From NCBI GenBank assembly GCA_045802605.1, contig JBJMQS010000001.1:60525-124524 (forward strand): 64,000 nucleotides of DNA, given 5' to 3'. The position numbers were made by a program, and so were the translations under genes. Numbering within the stretch: the first letter of the stretch is position 1; each line of letters begins with the position of its first letter. Shown in pieces: positions 48,674-56,902 of the stretch. The notes under the pieces are model-generated. The model was given only the letters and a program-made list of their open reading frames with translations, had not been told where the DNA came from and did no database searches. The stretch is from JBJMQS01 sp045802605 (GTDB lineage: Bacteria; Planctomycetota; Planctomycetia; Gemmatales; Gemmataceae).

Positions 48674-51184
48674 CTACTCCTCCCCAAACAAACTCGGCCC
48701 GACGGCTTCGCGCTTACGCACCTCGCTCGCCTTTTTCCGTGGCGGCAGTTTCGGTTGCGGGGGGCCGAGCTTGTGGTGAGCTTCGAGTTCGCCGAGGACC
48801 ACGCGGGCACGCTCCAGCACGGCGGCGGGAACGCCGGCGAGTTGCGCGACGTGGATGCCGTAGCTTTTGGTGGCCGCTCCGGGCACAACGCGGTGGACGA
48901 AGACAATCGAGCCGGCGTCTTCCAGAACCTGCACAGTGTAGTTTCGCAAACAGGGGAGTGTCTCGGAGAGTTGGGCCAGTTCGTGATAGTGCGTGGCGAA
49001 GAGGGCCCGGCAACCGACCGTGTCGTGCAGAAACTCCGTGATGGCCCAGGCGAGCGACACGCCATCGAAGGTGCTGGTGCCGCGACCGATTTCGTCGAGG
49101 ATGACCAAGCTGTTCGGCGTGGCGTTGTTGAGGATGTTCGCGGCTTCGACCATCTCGACCATGAACGTGCTTTGACCCCGGCTCAATTCATCGGACGCAC
49201 CGACGCGGGTGAAGATGCGATCGGCGATGCCGATCTTCGCCGAGGTGGCCGGGACGAAGCTGCCGGTCTGAGCCAATAGCGTGAGAAGAGCGCATTGGCG
49301 GATGAAGATCGACTTGCCGGCCATGTTCGGACCGGTAATCAGCCAGAAGCGGCCCGAGTCAGTGGTGAGGTCAATGTTGTTGGGGACGAAGGTGCCGGCG
49401 GGGAGCGTTTGCTCCAGCACTGGGTGTCGGCCGCCGATGACTTCCATGACCGGCTCTTCGACGAGCTCGGGCCGGACGTAGCCCCGCGAACCGGCGAGTT
49501 CTGCCAAGCTGGCGATCACGTCGAGCGATGCGAGCGATTCGGCGGCGGACTGGAGTTTGACGGTCTCGGCCGCGGCGCGATCGCGCAGGCGCAAGAAGAG
49601 CTCGTACTCCAGGGCGCGGATCTTTTCCTCCGCGCCGAGCACTTTCTCTTCGTATTCCTTTAACTCCGGCGTAATGTAGCGTTCGGCGTTTTTCAGCGTT
49701 TGCTTGCGAATGTAGTCGGCTGGCACCCGGCCCGAGTTGGCGTGCGTGATTTCGATGTAGTAGCCGAACACCTGGTTGAACCCGACCTTCAAGCTAGCGA
49801 TGCCGGAGCGGGCGACCTCGGAAGCCTGGTAGCGGGCGATCCAGCCTTTGCCGTCGCGGGCCACCGTGCGCAGATCATCCAGCCCGGCGTCGTAGCCGTC
49901 GCGGATCAGGCCGCCGTCGCGCGGCGACTGCGGCGCTTCCTCGGCGAGCGCGGCTTCGAGTTCTTGCCGCAATTCTGTGCACGGTTCCAAGCAGCGATCG
50001 AGTTCCAGGAACAAGCTCGCTGTCCGGCCTTCGAGGGTGGCTTTGATCTGGGGCAAAAGGGCGAGCGTCCGACCGACGGCGGCCAGGTCACGCGGACTGG
50101 CGCGGAGCGTGCTCACTCGCGCCGTCAATCGTTCGAGATCGCCGGCTTGTTCGAGCATGCCGCGGAGCCAGGAACGCCAGGGATGGTCGCCGAGCAGTTC
50201 CTCGACCGCGTCGTGGCGTGCGGCAATCTCGTCGAGATCGGTCAGAGGTTGCAAGAGCCATTCGCGCAACTTGCGGCTACCCATGCGCGTGACGGTGCGA
50301 TTGATTGCCGCGAAGAGCGATTGCGACTTGTCGCCGTCGCGGAGCGTGCAGGTGAGTTCGAGACTACGCCGCGTGACTTCGTCGAGCACGAGGTAGCGAT
50401 CGCTGCGATAAGGCAGCGGTGGCCGGAGGTGCGCGAGATTGGTTTTGACCGTCTCGCGCAGATAGAGGACCAGCGCCCCGGCGGCGATGAGGCAGCGTTC
50501 GCCATCTTCGAAACCCAGCCCGCTGCAAGTCGTGACGCCAAATTGCTCATGCAGGGCGCGCTTGGCAGTTTCCGGATCGAAGGTCCAATCGGGCCGGCTT
50601 GTCACGGTGCCGGCCGCGAGCGCTGGGCCGAGCCGATCGACCGAGTGCTCGGGAATCAAACACTCGGCCGGTGAGAGCCGGGCGATCTCATCGGTGAATT
50701 GCTCGATCGGCACATCCATCGCGCAAAACGTGCCGGCCGAGAGATCGGCCCAGGCGATCCCGGCGCATTGGCGATCACATGAAATCGCGGCGATGAAGTT
50801 CGGCGCATCCGGTTCGAGCAACTCATCTTCGGTGACCGTGCCGGCGGTGATGACGCGGGTGACTTCGCGCTTGACCAACCCCTTGGCTTGCGACGGTTCC
50901 TCGACCTGATCGCACACGGCGACGCGATGACCGCCGAGGAGGAGTTTCCGCAAATAGCCTTCGAGCTGATGGTGCGGGAAGCCGGCCATCGGGATCTGTT
51001 TGTCGCGACTGGTGAGCGTCAGGCCAATAACCTTGGCGGCGAGAATCGCGTCGTCGCCGAAAAGCTCGAAGAAATCGCCCATGCGGAAGAGCAGCAGCAT
51101 CCCCGGGTGCCGCTCTTTGGCGTCGCGGTACTGGCGCATCATCGGCGTGTCGGGGATATCAGGCGATGGCGGTGATGAATTCAT
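48674..51184 (-). CDS. mutS: DNA mismatch repair protein MutS
   Basis: 836 residues, MutS1 type. The mismatch-binding GMDFFELF-type segment is GDFFELFGDDAI (the F-x-E motif) near residues 37-40. The ATPase has Walker A TGPNMAGKSIFIRQ, a Walker B-like LVILDEIGRGTSTFDGVSLAW, and SRGQSTFMVEMVE. It recognises mismatches and small loops, then recruits MutL, which is not in the window. Start ATG at 51184; no close upstream gene. It is followed at 2 bp by the YcxB-like gene. Confidence 0.97.
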   Translation of the reverse strand: MNSSPPSPDIPDTPMMRQYRDAKERHPGMLLLFRMGDFFELFGDDAILAAKVIGLTLTSRDKQIPMAGFPHHQLEGYLRKLLLGGHRVAVCDQVEEPSQAKGLVKREVTRVITAGTVTEDELLEPDAPNFIAAISCDRQCAGIAWADLSAGTFCAMDVPIEQFTDEIARLSPAECLIPEHSVDRLGPALAAGTVTSRPDWTFDPETAKRALHEQFGVTTCSGLGFEDGERCLIAAGALVLYLRETVKTNLAHLRPPLPYRSDRYLVLDEVTRRSLELTCTLRDGDKSQSLFAAINRTVTRMGSRKLREWLLQPLTDLDEIAARHDAVEELLGDHPWRSWLRGMLEQAGDLERLTARVSTLRASPRDLAAVGRTLALLPQIKATLEGRTASLFLELDRCLEPCTELRQELEAALAEEAPQSPRDGGLIRDGYDAGLDDLRTVARDGKGWIARYQASEVARSGIASLKVGFNQVFGYYIEITHANSGRVPADYIRKQTLKNAERYITPELKEYEEKVLGAEEKIRALEYELFLRLRDRAAAETVKLQSAAESLASLDVIASLAELAGSRGYVRPELVEEPVMEVIGGRHPVLEQTLPAGTFVPNNIDLTTDSGRFWLITGPNMAGKSIFIRQCALLTLLAQTGSFVPATSAKIGIADRIFTRVGASDELSRGQSTFMVEMVEAANILNNATPNSLVILDEIGRGTSTFDGVSLAWAITEFLHDTVGCRALFATHYHELAQLSETLPCLRNYTVQVLEDAGSIVFVHRVVPGAATKSYGIHVAQLAGVPAAVLERARVVLGELEAHHKLGPPQPKLPPRKKASEVRKREAVGPSLFGEE

Positions 51185-51233
51185 GTTTGGTCAGCGTATC
51201 CGAAAGCAGCGCCGGGATAAACCCGGTGGCTCG

Positions 51234-51485
51234 CTAATACCATCGCCCGTTGCGATCGACCCATTTGATGGCGAAGTAGTAACCGACGGCGGCGACGATC
51301 AGCGGAGCACCGCCAAAAAACCAGGGATTTACAAACCCGTACGCGATGCACGTGCAGGCAAAAATAGCGCACAGCCAAACGAACATCCACGCCGCGTTAC
51401 GATCGTGCAAGCGCCAAAGAGTGAGCCGCACCATAAATGGCCAACGCTTGCGATCGCCGGTCCTTCGGATTTGTTGTTGCGACAT
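51234..51485 (-). CDS. Small two-helix membrane protein
   Basis: 83 residues from the ATG at 51485 (MSQQQIRRTGDRKRW), two bases after the stop of the anti-sigma kinase gene, so probably coupled. Two hydrophobic helices (MFVWLCAIFACTCIAYGFV; PLIVAAVGYYFAIKWV). No family. A role with the upstream kinase is only implied by position. Confidence 0.65.
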   Translation of the reverse strand: MSQQQIRRTGDRKRWPFMVRLTLWRLHDRNAAWMFVWLCAIFACTCIAYGFVNPWFFGGAPLIVAAVGYYFAIKWVDRNGRWY

Positions 51486-51487
51486 GA

Positions 51488-51907
51488 TTATTTTCGCGCG
51501 GGCAGTTTGCACATGCGCACCGCCCGGCCGGCGTCGGCGTAATTCACTTCCGTCATGTAGTGTCGCATGAGGAGCAAGCCGCGGCCACACGGGCGCTCGA
51601 GGTTTTCCGGCGCGGTGGGGTCGGGCACGCCTTCGGGATCGAAGCCGGGGCCTTCGTCGCGGATGTGCACGTCGAATCGTTCGGAAGAAATGGAGTAGCG
51701 AATGTGAACCTGCTTCGCGGGGTCGAGCCGGTTGCCATGCTTGATGGCATTGACGAGCGCTTCTTCGAGCGCGAGCTTAACGCCGAAAATATCGTGATCG
51801 CCGAACTGGAAATCGCGCAGCGCGCACTCAATATCGCATTGGACCTTTCGCGCGGCCGCGAGGTCGCTGGGAATACTCAAGTCGCGAGCATGTGAGGGAG
51901 CCAGCAT
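51488..51907 (-). CDS. RsbW-like anti-sigma serine kinase
   Basis: 139 residues, a single GHKL ATPase domain. N-box EEALVNAIKHGN, G1 box DEGPGFDPEGV and G2 box GRGLLLMRH are in order. Such kinases bind and inhibit a sigma factor and phosphorylate a STAS partner. The STAS gene lies just upstream on the same strand (33 bp gap), which supports partner switching. The sigma factor and any PP2C phosphatase are not in the window. Confidence 0.9.
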   Translation of the reverse strand: MLAPSHARDLSIPSDLAAARKVQCDIECALRDFQFGDHDIFGVKLALEEALVNAIKHGNRLDPAKQVHIRYSISSERFDVHIRDEGPGFDPEGVPDPTAPENLERPCGRGLLLMRHYMTEVNYADAGRAVRMCKLPARK

Positions 51908-51940
51908 CTTCGCCAGTCTCGAGGGGGGCGGTCGCGGCGG

Positions 51941-52303
51941 TTAGAACGCTTGCAGACCGGTCTGCTCGTCTTTGGCCATCGTGAATACTTTGTTGAGCTT
52001 GGTGATCTCGAAGACTTCGTAGATCTGCGGATCGATGTTGCACAGCACCAGCTTGCCGTTGACCTCGGCGAGCTTGCGGTTGAGCACGATCAGCTTGCCG
52101 AGCGCGGCACTGGAGAGGAACTCGACGTTGCCGAAGTTGAGCAGCACCTTGCTGCGGCCCAATTCATCGACGAGGCTCATGAGCTGCTCGCCGATCATTT
52201 GGATGTTTTGATCGTCGAGGATTTTCTTATCGAGGAAATTGACCACAGTAATATCGCCGATGTCCTCGACTTCGAGGCGGCGACGGCGCGGCTGCTGCGT
52301 CAT
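51941..52303 (-). CDS. STAS-domain anti-sigma factor antagonist
   Basis: 120 residues from ATG 52303 (MTQQPRRRRLEVEDIG). STAS fold with TVVNFLDKKILDD and the helix-capping FLSSAALGKLIVLNR, where the second Ser is the usual phosphorylation site. When unphosphorylated such proteins sequester the RsbW-type kinase. The upstream frame to 52357 lacks a good start. Together with the kinase gene it forms a two-gene switch. Confidence 0.9.
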   Translation of the reverse strand: MTQQPRRRRLEVEDIGDITVVNFLDKKILDDQNIQMIGEQLMSLVDELGRSKVLLNFGNVEFLSSAALGKLIVLNRKLAEVNGKLVLCNIDPQIYEVFEITKLNKVFTMAKDEQTGLQAF

Positions 52304-52428
52304 CGGGGTGGCTCCGAATGTGCGCGGGCGAATGATGACGCCGCGCCTGACGGACAATATACGCTGTGGGGCCGGAGAGTGGAAGTGGGCGGGACACCTC
52401 TATTTCGGGGCCGGGTTTGAAGGTACAG

Positions 52429-52541
52429 ATTTCGTGGCCGGGTCTGAAGGTCGCTTACAGCGACCGAAGGCCTGGTTGGACCCGCAAGCGCAAACCGGGC
52501 CTTCGGTCGCCTTAGGGCGACCTCAGACCCGGCCACGAAAT
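52429..52541. repeat. Family B palindrome, copy 3
   Basis: ATTTCGTGGCCGGGTCTGAA and the complement GACCCGGCCACGAAAT, with GGTCGCxxxxAGCGACCGAAGGCC internal stems and a CCCGCAAGCGC centre. Lies upstream of the tRNA and next to the STAS gene. The rest of 52304-52682 shows only tRNA leader sequence. Confidence 0.85.
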
Positions 52542-52682
52542 AAATACATTAGGGTCAAACCCGGCCATACATTAGGCTCAAACCTAGCCGTCAAATCTGC
52601 TGTGAACCTCGGATTCCGCGTCAGTGTCCGCTATTTCGCCCACGTTGACAGCAAATGCCGGCAGCGGTAGGTTAGTTTCGAA

Positions 52683-52755
<73 letters not shown>

Positions 52756-52819
52756 CTGGGTAGTTGCTCTCTTGGCTACCCTGGGTCGGTGGCGGCGTGA
52801 ACCTGCCAACGGTCAGCGG

Positions 52820-52850
52820 ACGGCCGCGGCGTGAGACCCGCGGCCGTTTC
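52820..52850 (+). terminator. Terminator after the tRNA
   Basis: 10-bp stem ACGGCCGCGG / CCGCGGCCGT with a 7-nt loop followed by TTCGTTT. It is about 65 bp past the tRNA. Confidence 0.75.
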
Positions 52851-52955
52851 GTTTGGATTCTGACGATCGTATCGGCGCATCGCTTGAATACATGAACTCG
52901 CGACTCAGCTCCTACAAGGCTCTAGCCCTGGCGCCCTACTCAAAGGAGCGGAGCA

Positions 52956-53039
52956 ATGTCTCCCAATCCAACACCGAGCCCGAACCCGCGCCCGAAGCCG
53001 CCAGATCCGGATCGCCCTCGTCCAAATCCGCAAGCTTAG
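52956..53039 (+). CDS. Small proline-rich protein (27 aa)
   Basis: A 27-residue frame, MSPNPTPSPNPRPKPPDPD then RPRPNPQA, with a strong ribosome site (AAAGGAG, eight bases before the ATG). Alternating Pro with polar or charged residues suggests an extended, non-globular peptide. A terminator-like hairpin lies about 100 bp downstream. Function unknown; a real but very small gene is likely given the ribosome site and regular composition. Confidence 0.5.
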   Translation: MSPNPTPSPNPRPKPPDPDRPRPNPQA

Positions 53040-53141
53040 ATTTGGGAAGTAACATTGAGCAGTAGATAATCACGCCGCACTGGCGTGACGGGCTCATATC
53101 CCGATCCGCGACGTGCACAGCGCCGGGCTTGGCCTGGCGGC

Positions 53142-53179
53142 AATGAACCTGAGCGACGACTCGGGTTCATTGTGTTTTG
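53142..53179 (+). terminator. Probable terminator
   Basis: 12-bp stem AATGAACCTGAG / CTCGGGTTCATT (one G-T pair), 6-nt loop, then GTGTTTTGTG. It lies between the small proline-rich gene and the lipoprotein gene. Confidence 0.6.
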
Positions 53180-53237
53180 TGCAGCCGCATCTCGCGCAAT
53201 AAAACAACGGTGTCACCACTCACATCTTGGAGGCACC

Positions 53238-53702
53238 ATGCCCACGCTCGCACGCTTCGCGGCAATCCTTTCAATCGCATTCGTTGGCTGCGGAGAAAAA
53301 CCTCATGCAAATGTTAGCTCGCCACCCCGGCCGATTGTTGATCCGCTTGTCGCTAGCTACAAACGTGAAGCCATGCCCGTCGTTGATGAATTGCGGTCAT
53401 ATGCAAACCTCTTGAGTTCGTTCGCGGCAAAAAATCATCTCGAACGGAAGTCACAAGCAATTCAAGAACTCATCTCTAAACTCCCCGATGCGCCGACGGT
53501 ATTGAAAGACGTTCACTTAGAGTTGCAGAGAATTTGTCTGGAACTCGACATGAAAGCAATGATCGAGGACCTTAGAAATCGAAGTGGTGAAAAGACTAGC
53601 ACCATCGAAAAAGACATAGTGCCGCTCAAAGAGCGGATCGACAAAGTACGCCTCCGGCTGCTCACCGATTTGCCTGACGATTACACGCCCCACTCGAAAT
53701 AA
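53238..53702 (+). CDS. Small lipoprotein
   Basis: 154 residues from ATG 53238, with TTGGAGGCACC upstream; the longer frame is not credible. Signal peptide with lipobox FVGC (LSIAFVGC), so membrane-anchored through Cys. The remainder is a charged, mostly helical domain (SSFAAKNHLERKSQAIQELI; DIVPLKERIDKVRLRLL). Lower GC than most of the window. A hairpin follows. Unknown family. Confidence 0.7.
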   Translation: MPTLARFAAILSIAFVGCGEKPHANVSSPPRPIVDPLVASYKREAMPVVDELRSYANLLSSFAAKNHLERKSQAIQELISKLPDAPTVLKDVHLELQRICLELDMKAMIEDLRNRSGEKTSTIEKDIVPLKERIDKVRLRLLTDLPDDYTPHSK

Positions 53703-53709
53703 CCCATTC

Positions 53710-53739
53710 GGGGGTAGGTGTAGAATCTACACTACCCCC
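53710..53739 (+). terminator. Hairpin after the lipoprotein gene
   Basis: GGGGGTAGGTGTAGA / TCTACACTACCCCC stem with one bulge and a very short loop, just past the stop. It has no T-tract and may also serve the opposite strand. Confidence 0.5.
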
Positions 53740-54155
53740 TCTCCGCACCACGATTTGCAAAAACATCTATTTTCATAGCGTTTTCGTCATTTAGCCAAAT
53801 GTCTAACAGTAGTGAACACACACATAGGTATTGTCTGTTCACTAGATCGACCGTTCAGCGATCATGCGTACCGGCGATCGTTCGATCACTAGGTCGCACG
53901 TTCAGCGCGCGCATGATCGGCTTGCCGGCCTCTTCGAAAATCCTGATAGCGCATGCATGCCGTGCCATGCCGCTGCCTAGCTGTGCTGATGCTTGATTTC
54001 GATCCTTCAAAGGCCTGCTTTGCGCAGGAAAAATGACGCGGCAAAATGGTTGACTTCGCAACGGGGCGGGGTTAACCTCGACAACCGGTGATCGTTGGAG
54101 TCTCACCCCTCACGTCGAGGGTTCCAGCGGACGCCGTCTTACAAGAGAGGTTCGC
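53740..54155. promoter_or_regulatory. AT-richer leader of the island with direct and inverted repeats
   Basis: 416 bp before the first island gene. CACTAGATCGACCGTTCAGCG at 53840-53860 recurs as CACTAGGTCGCACGTTCAGCG at 53887-53907; a 10-bp inverted pair CGATCATGCG / CGCATGATCG lies at 53859-53868 and 53910-53919. Repeat pattern resembles an operator or iteron array. No gene is visible here. The function is inference from position. Confidence 0.4.
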
Positions 54156-54710
54156 ATGTCTACCCTGACCGGGGAAGCCGGCGGTCGTACCCGCCTCGTT
54201 CCCATTCCATTTCACACGCCGAAGTTCATTTCATGTTGCAAGTTACTTGGCCCAATCGAGTCCTATCTGATCCATTGGCTGAATGACGCAATCAACGGCG
54301 GCGGTCGCTCGACCCCATGCACTCACGAAGGCTGCATGTATTGCACAGGCGGCAATTGGCCGCGGTTGAATTGGTACGCGGCCGCGTTTCTCCATGATCA
54401 GCAAACCGATCGCTGGATGCTGGTCATCCTGTCGATCAACAAGAGCTACATGGAGTCGCTTCAAACCGTCGAGAATCCATACGAAGTGCCGCTGGTCTTT
54501 CGTGCCACCAAGGACTATGCGAAGGGCCGTCAATTCAAAGTAACCCCAACCAATCGCGTATTACCTCCGCCTTTCAACCCTGAGCCGATCGACGTCGCCG
54601 AGCAGCTCGAGCTGGCGTGGCGAGTGCCGCGGCGGTTGTGGGCCACGTCTCACAGCGAAGCCGATCCCACGCCGAACATCCTCCGCTTCAATCAGACGCA
54701 CACGGCCTGA
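54156..54710 (+). CDS. Island protein with CxxxCxxC-type zinc motif
   Basis: 184 residues, with AGAGAGGTTCGC before the ATG. THEGCMYCTGGNWPR holds a C-x4-C-x2-C cluster, likely zinc binding. A mixed alpha/beta domain follows (LILSINKSYMESLQ-like; DYAKGRQFKVTP), and the end has few features. It is the first gene of the plus-strand string. The shape is reminiscent of phage-type single-strand or DNA-associated accessory proteins, but I cannot name a family. Confidence 0.65.
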   Translation: MSTLTGEAGGRTRLVPIPFHTPKFISCCKLLGPIESYLIHWLNDAINGGGRSTPCTHEGCMYCTGGNWPRLNWYAAAFLHDQQTDRWMLVILSINKSYMESLQTVENPYEVPLVFRATKDYAKGRQFKVTPTNRVLPPPFNPEPIDVAEQLELAWRVPRRLWATSHSEADPTPNILRFNQTHTA

Positions 54711-54766
54711 ACGCTGACCAACTTGGTTGCGTTCGGGCATGCGCCTCGCCACGCGCGGAGGGTGTC

Positions 54767-55033
54767 ATGCACGATCACGGCGATCGCCACATCAATCTGC
54801 GATTCACCTGGGCGACTATCGTTCCGGCCGGTGCTACCTGCTATCAGGCCGGCTGCGATCGCCACGCGGACTACACGCTGCTCTGCAGCTACGCGGAACA
54901 GAAGCCGTTTCATTTCTGCGAGCTTCACGCGCACGAGCTCATGGCCGAGATCAAAGCCAACTTCGGCCATGAGCTCGTGATGACTGACACGAGCTTTGAA
55001 CTTCCGGCCCACAACATAGGAGCTTCGTCGTGA
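54767..55033 (+). CDS. Small Cys/His-rich island protein
   Basis: 88 residues from ATG 54767, with GCGGAGGGTGTC upstream. Cysteines in ATCYQAGCDRHADYTLLCSY and FHFCELHAHELM could form a zinc site. GTGA overlaps with the next gene couple them. Function unknown. Confidence 0.65.
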   Translation: MHDHGDRHINLRFTWATIVPAGATCYQAGCDRHADYTLLCSYAEQKPFHFCELHAHELMAEIKANFGHELVMTDTSFELPAHNIGASS

Positions 55034-55272
55034 TCCAGTGGCGCAAGCCGAAGCGTGATCGCGGTATCGCCGGCGAACACCTTCGCATCACTTCGGTCGA
55101 TGGACTCTACACCGTTGCTCGATCTCACATTCCGTACGGGGCCCGCAACTCTTACCCCGATCGATGGTACGCAATTCTGAATCTGCCGCGCCGGCAACAG
55201 ATCCTGTCGACGCATCGCAGCCGCGAGGCGGCAATCCAGGCGTGTGAGGATCACGAAAAGGTGTTCGCATGA
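55030..55272 (+). CDS. Small island protein
   Basis: 80 residues starting at a GTG that overlaps the previous stop (GTGA). A beta-rich front (HLRITSVDGLYTVARS) and a helical C-terminus (STHRSREAAIQACEDHEKVF) give a small mixed fold. ATGA overlap with the next gene. Family not recognised. Confidence 0.6.
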   Translation: MIQWRKPKRDRGIAGEHLRITSVDGLYTVARSHIPYGARNSYPDRWYAILNLPRRQQILSTHRSREAAIQACEDHEKVFA

Positions 55273-55514
55273 ACTGGGCAAATGGCACTTACGTCGGCGA
55301 CGACAAGATCACGTATTACGGCTGCGTTCTCTGCCAACGCGAACACCGCGAAGGCATTGACGCTGAGTACAAGCCTCATCTCTGGAAGCAATCCAAGCAT
55401 GGCGTCCGCGTTCGCGGACCGCTCAACCTCGGTGAAAAATTCGCCGCTTACTTCATTGCCGAGGGCGGCGACGTCGCTGCTCAAGTTGATCCACTCGAAT
55501 TGGCAACCATCTAA
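55269..55514 (+). CDS. Small island protein with Cys pair
   Basis: 81 residues. CVLCQREHREGID near the N-terminus gives a C-x2-C pair next to a His, possibly half of a zinc site. ATGA overlap with the previous gene. The rest is mixed alpha/beta (GEKFAAYFIAEGGDVAAQ). Family not recognised. Confidence 0.6.
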   Translation: MNWANGTYVGDDKITYYGCVLCQREHREGIDAEYKPHLWKQSKHGVRVRGPLNLGEKFAAYFIAEGGDVAAQVDPLELATI

Positions 55515-55525
55515 AGGAGTTTTCC

Positions 55526-55768
55526 ATGCATCCGATCGTTCACCCCGAGTCAATGAAAGTGCCGTCGCCGATCCCCAACGTGCGCATTGAACCAATCCCC
55601 GAACTCTTTGCGCGACGCTGTTCCGGCGGTCGCTGTTTCAAAGACGCCAAGCAATTCCTCATCCGAGATCTCGACGGCCACGAGTTGCGGTCGCCGTATT
55701 GCGACGATTGCGTTGCCGTACTGGCCCGCTCCTATGCTCGCGAAACGCCGAGCAAGGCGGTGTCATGA
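55526..55768 (+). CDS. Small zinc-ribbon-like island protein
   Basis: 80 residues with AAAGGAGTTTTCC before the ATG. Cysteines RRCSGGRCFKDAKQF and YCDDC form two pairs, a probable zinc ribbon. ATGA overlap with the next gene. No family name. Confidence 0.65.
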   Translation: MHPIVHPESMKVPSPIPNVRIEPIPELFARRCSGGRCFKDAKQFLIRDLDGHELRSPYCDDCVAVLARSYARETPSKAVS

Positions 55769-56151
55769 CTCGTCGCCGGGCTTTTTCCAGCCGATCCCAA
55801 TGCGCTCACTGCGGTGAGCGGCGGTGGATTCATGCGCGGGGAATCTGCCGGCCGTGCTTTCGTGTTCCCGAAATCAAAGCCCTTTATCAGCCGGCCGACT
55901 CAAGCCGCCGAAGCGACGTCGGCCTGCGGCCTGGCTCTGGCACGTTGCCGCCGTTTGCGACCGAGGCCCCGCCTGGATCGATTGAGAAGGTCGATGTGCT
56001 CATTCAGCGGGCCCGCGATGGCTACGCCCTTTGGCATCCCAATGACGCGATCGAACCAGACATCGATCGCCTATGGAGTTTTCCCCTGAAGCTGGAGGAA
56101 TCATGCCCCCCTACCCCAAGCTCGCGTGCACGCCGCCGAGTTGGAGCCTGA
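55765..56151 (+). CDS. Zinc-ribbon island protein with disordered tail
   Basis: 128 residues from an ATG that overlaps the previous stop. CAHCGERRWIHARGICRPCF makes a compact C-x2-C...C-x2-C ribbon at residues 13-32. The remainder is Pro/Ser-rich with one helical part (EKVDVLIQRARDGYALWHPND). The last 49 bp overlap the next gene. Function unknown; DNA- or RNA-binding is typical of such ribbons. Confidence 0.6.
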   Translation: MTRRRAFSSRSQCAHCGERRWIHARGICRPCFRVPEIKALYQPADSSRRSDVGLRPGSGTLPPFATEAPPGSIEKVDVLIQRARDGYALWHPNDAIEPDIDRLWSFPLKLEESCPPTPSSRARRRVGA

Positions 56152-56471
56152 CGTCCGATCTGAAGATCGTGGCGATCGAACCGTTCGACGGTGCGTTCAC
56201 CTATTTGCCGGCAACACCCAACGGCATTGTCATCGCTGACCTGGCGGTGAGCTTGCCCCAGCCGTTTTCCAACGATCAGATTCGCGAGATCCGAGCCAAC
56301 GCTCATTTGATGTTGGGCGCATGGGAACTGTTCATCCTGTGCCGCTCCGCTCACCAGGCCCTGGCCGGCGCTGAGTATTACGGGGCCCGCCGCGGCGAGC
56401 TCGTTCGCCGCCTGGAGACGGCGATGCGTTTGTGTGTTCCACCGGGAGTTGATGATGGCAAAGGAACTTGA
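56103..56471 (+). CDS. Island hypothetical protein
   Basis: 122 residues from ATG 56103, with CTGGAGGAATC upstream. It overlaps the previous frame by 49 bp. An Asp/Ile-rich front (LKIVAIEPFDGAFTYLPATP) is followed by a helical C-terminus (FSNDQIREIRANAHLML; ELVRRLETAMRLCV). Overlaps the next gene by 20 bp. No family recognised. Confidence 0.6.
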   Translation: MPPYPKLACTPPSWSLTSDLKIVAIEPFDGAFTYLPATPNGIVIADLAVSLPQPFSNDQIREIRANAHLMLGAWELFILCRSAHQALAGAEYYGARRGELVRRLETAMRLCVPPGVDDGKGT

Positions 56472-56889
56472 TATCTCGCCGCGGCAACTGCCGTCGCGAT
56501 TGCCGCGTGGCATTCGCTTGGCGTGCAATCCATTTAACGAACGCCTGGTGCCCGCGTACTGGCCCAAGGGCAACAGCTTCGAACTGCCCGTTTGCTTAGT
56601 CGGTGAATTGCCCACGTGGGTGCAGATCTTCATCTTCGCCAGCGATCACCGCAGTCAAGCGGCGCGGCGAGTTCTCGCCAATCTCAAGGCACGCGGTTAC
56701 GAATCGATTCAGATCCGCGTTGGCCTGATCTGCCGCGTGTGCGGCTGCACTGACGATGATTGCAAGCAATGTATTCGAATGACCGGCCGGCCCTGTCATT
56801 GGGTCGAACCGGATCTCTGTAGCGCATGCGTCCCCCCCCCCCCCCCCCACAAAACCAAGCCACGCCGGCGTCGCCGGCGGGTCCACTAA
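56452..56889 (+). CDS. Zinc-motif island protein with a 17-nt poly-C coding tract
   Basis: 145 residues from ATG 56452 (a second ATG follows). The C-terminal domain reads CRVCGCTDDDCKQCIRMTG then CHWVEPDLCSACV, the same Cys-rich zinc pattern that recurs in phage and plasmid proteins with dioxygenase- or RepB-like contexts. Immediately after this, 17 consecutive C (56832-56848) encode five prolines, followed by HKTKP and six Arg. A one-base gain in the tract would extend the frame to a stop at 56978, inside parB. It precedes parB by 13 bp. Confidence 0.7.
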   Translation: MMAKELDISPRQLPSRLPRGIRLACNPFNERLVPAYWPKGNSFELPVCLVGELPTWVQIFIFASDHRSQAARRVLANLKARGYESIQIRVGLICRVCGCTDDDCKQCIRMTGRPCHWVEPDLCSACVPPPPPHKTKPRRRRRRVH

Positions 56890-56902
56890 CAGGAGGTAGT
56901 TC

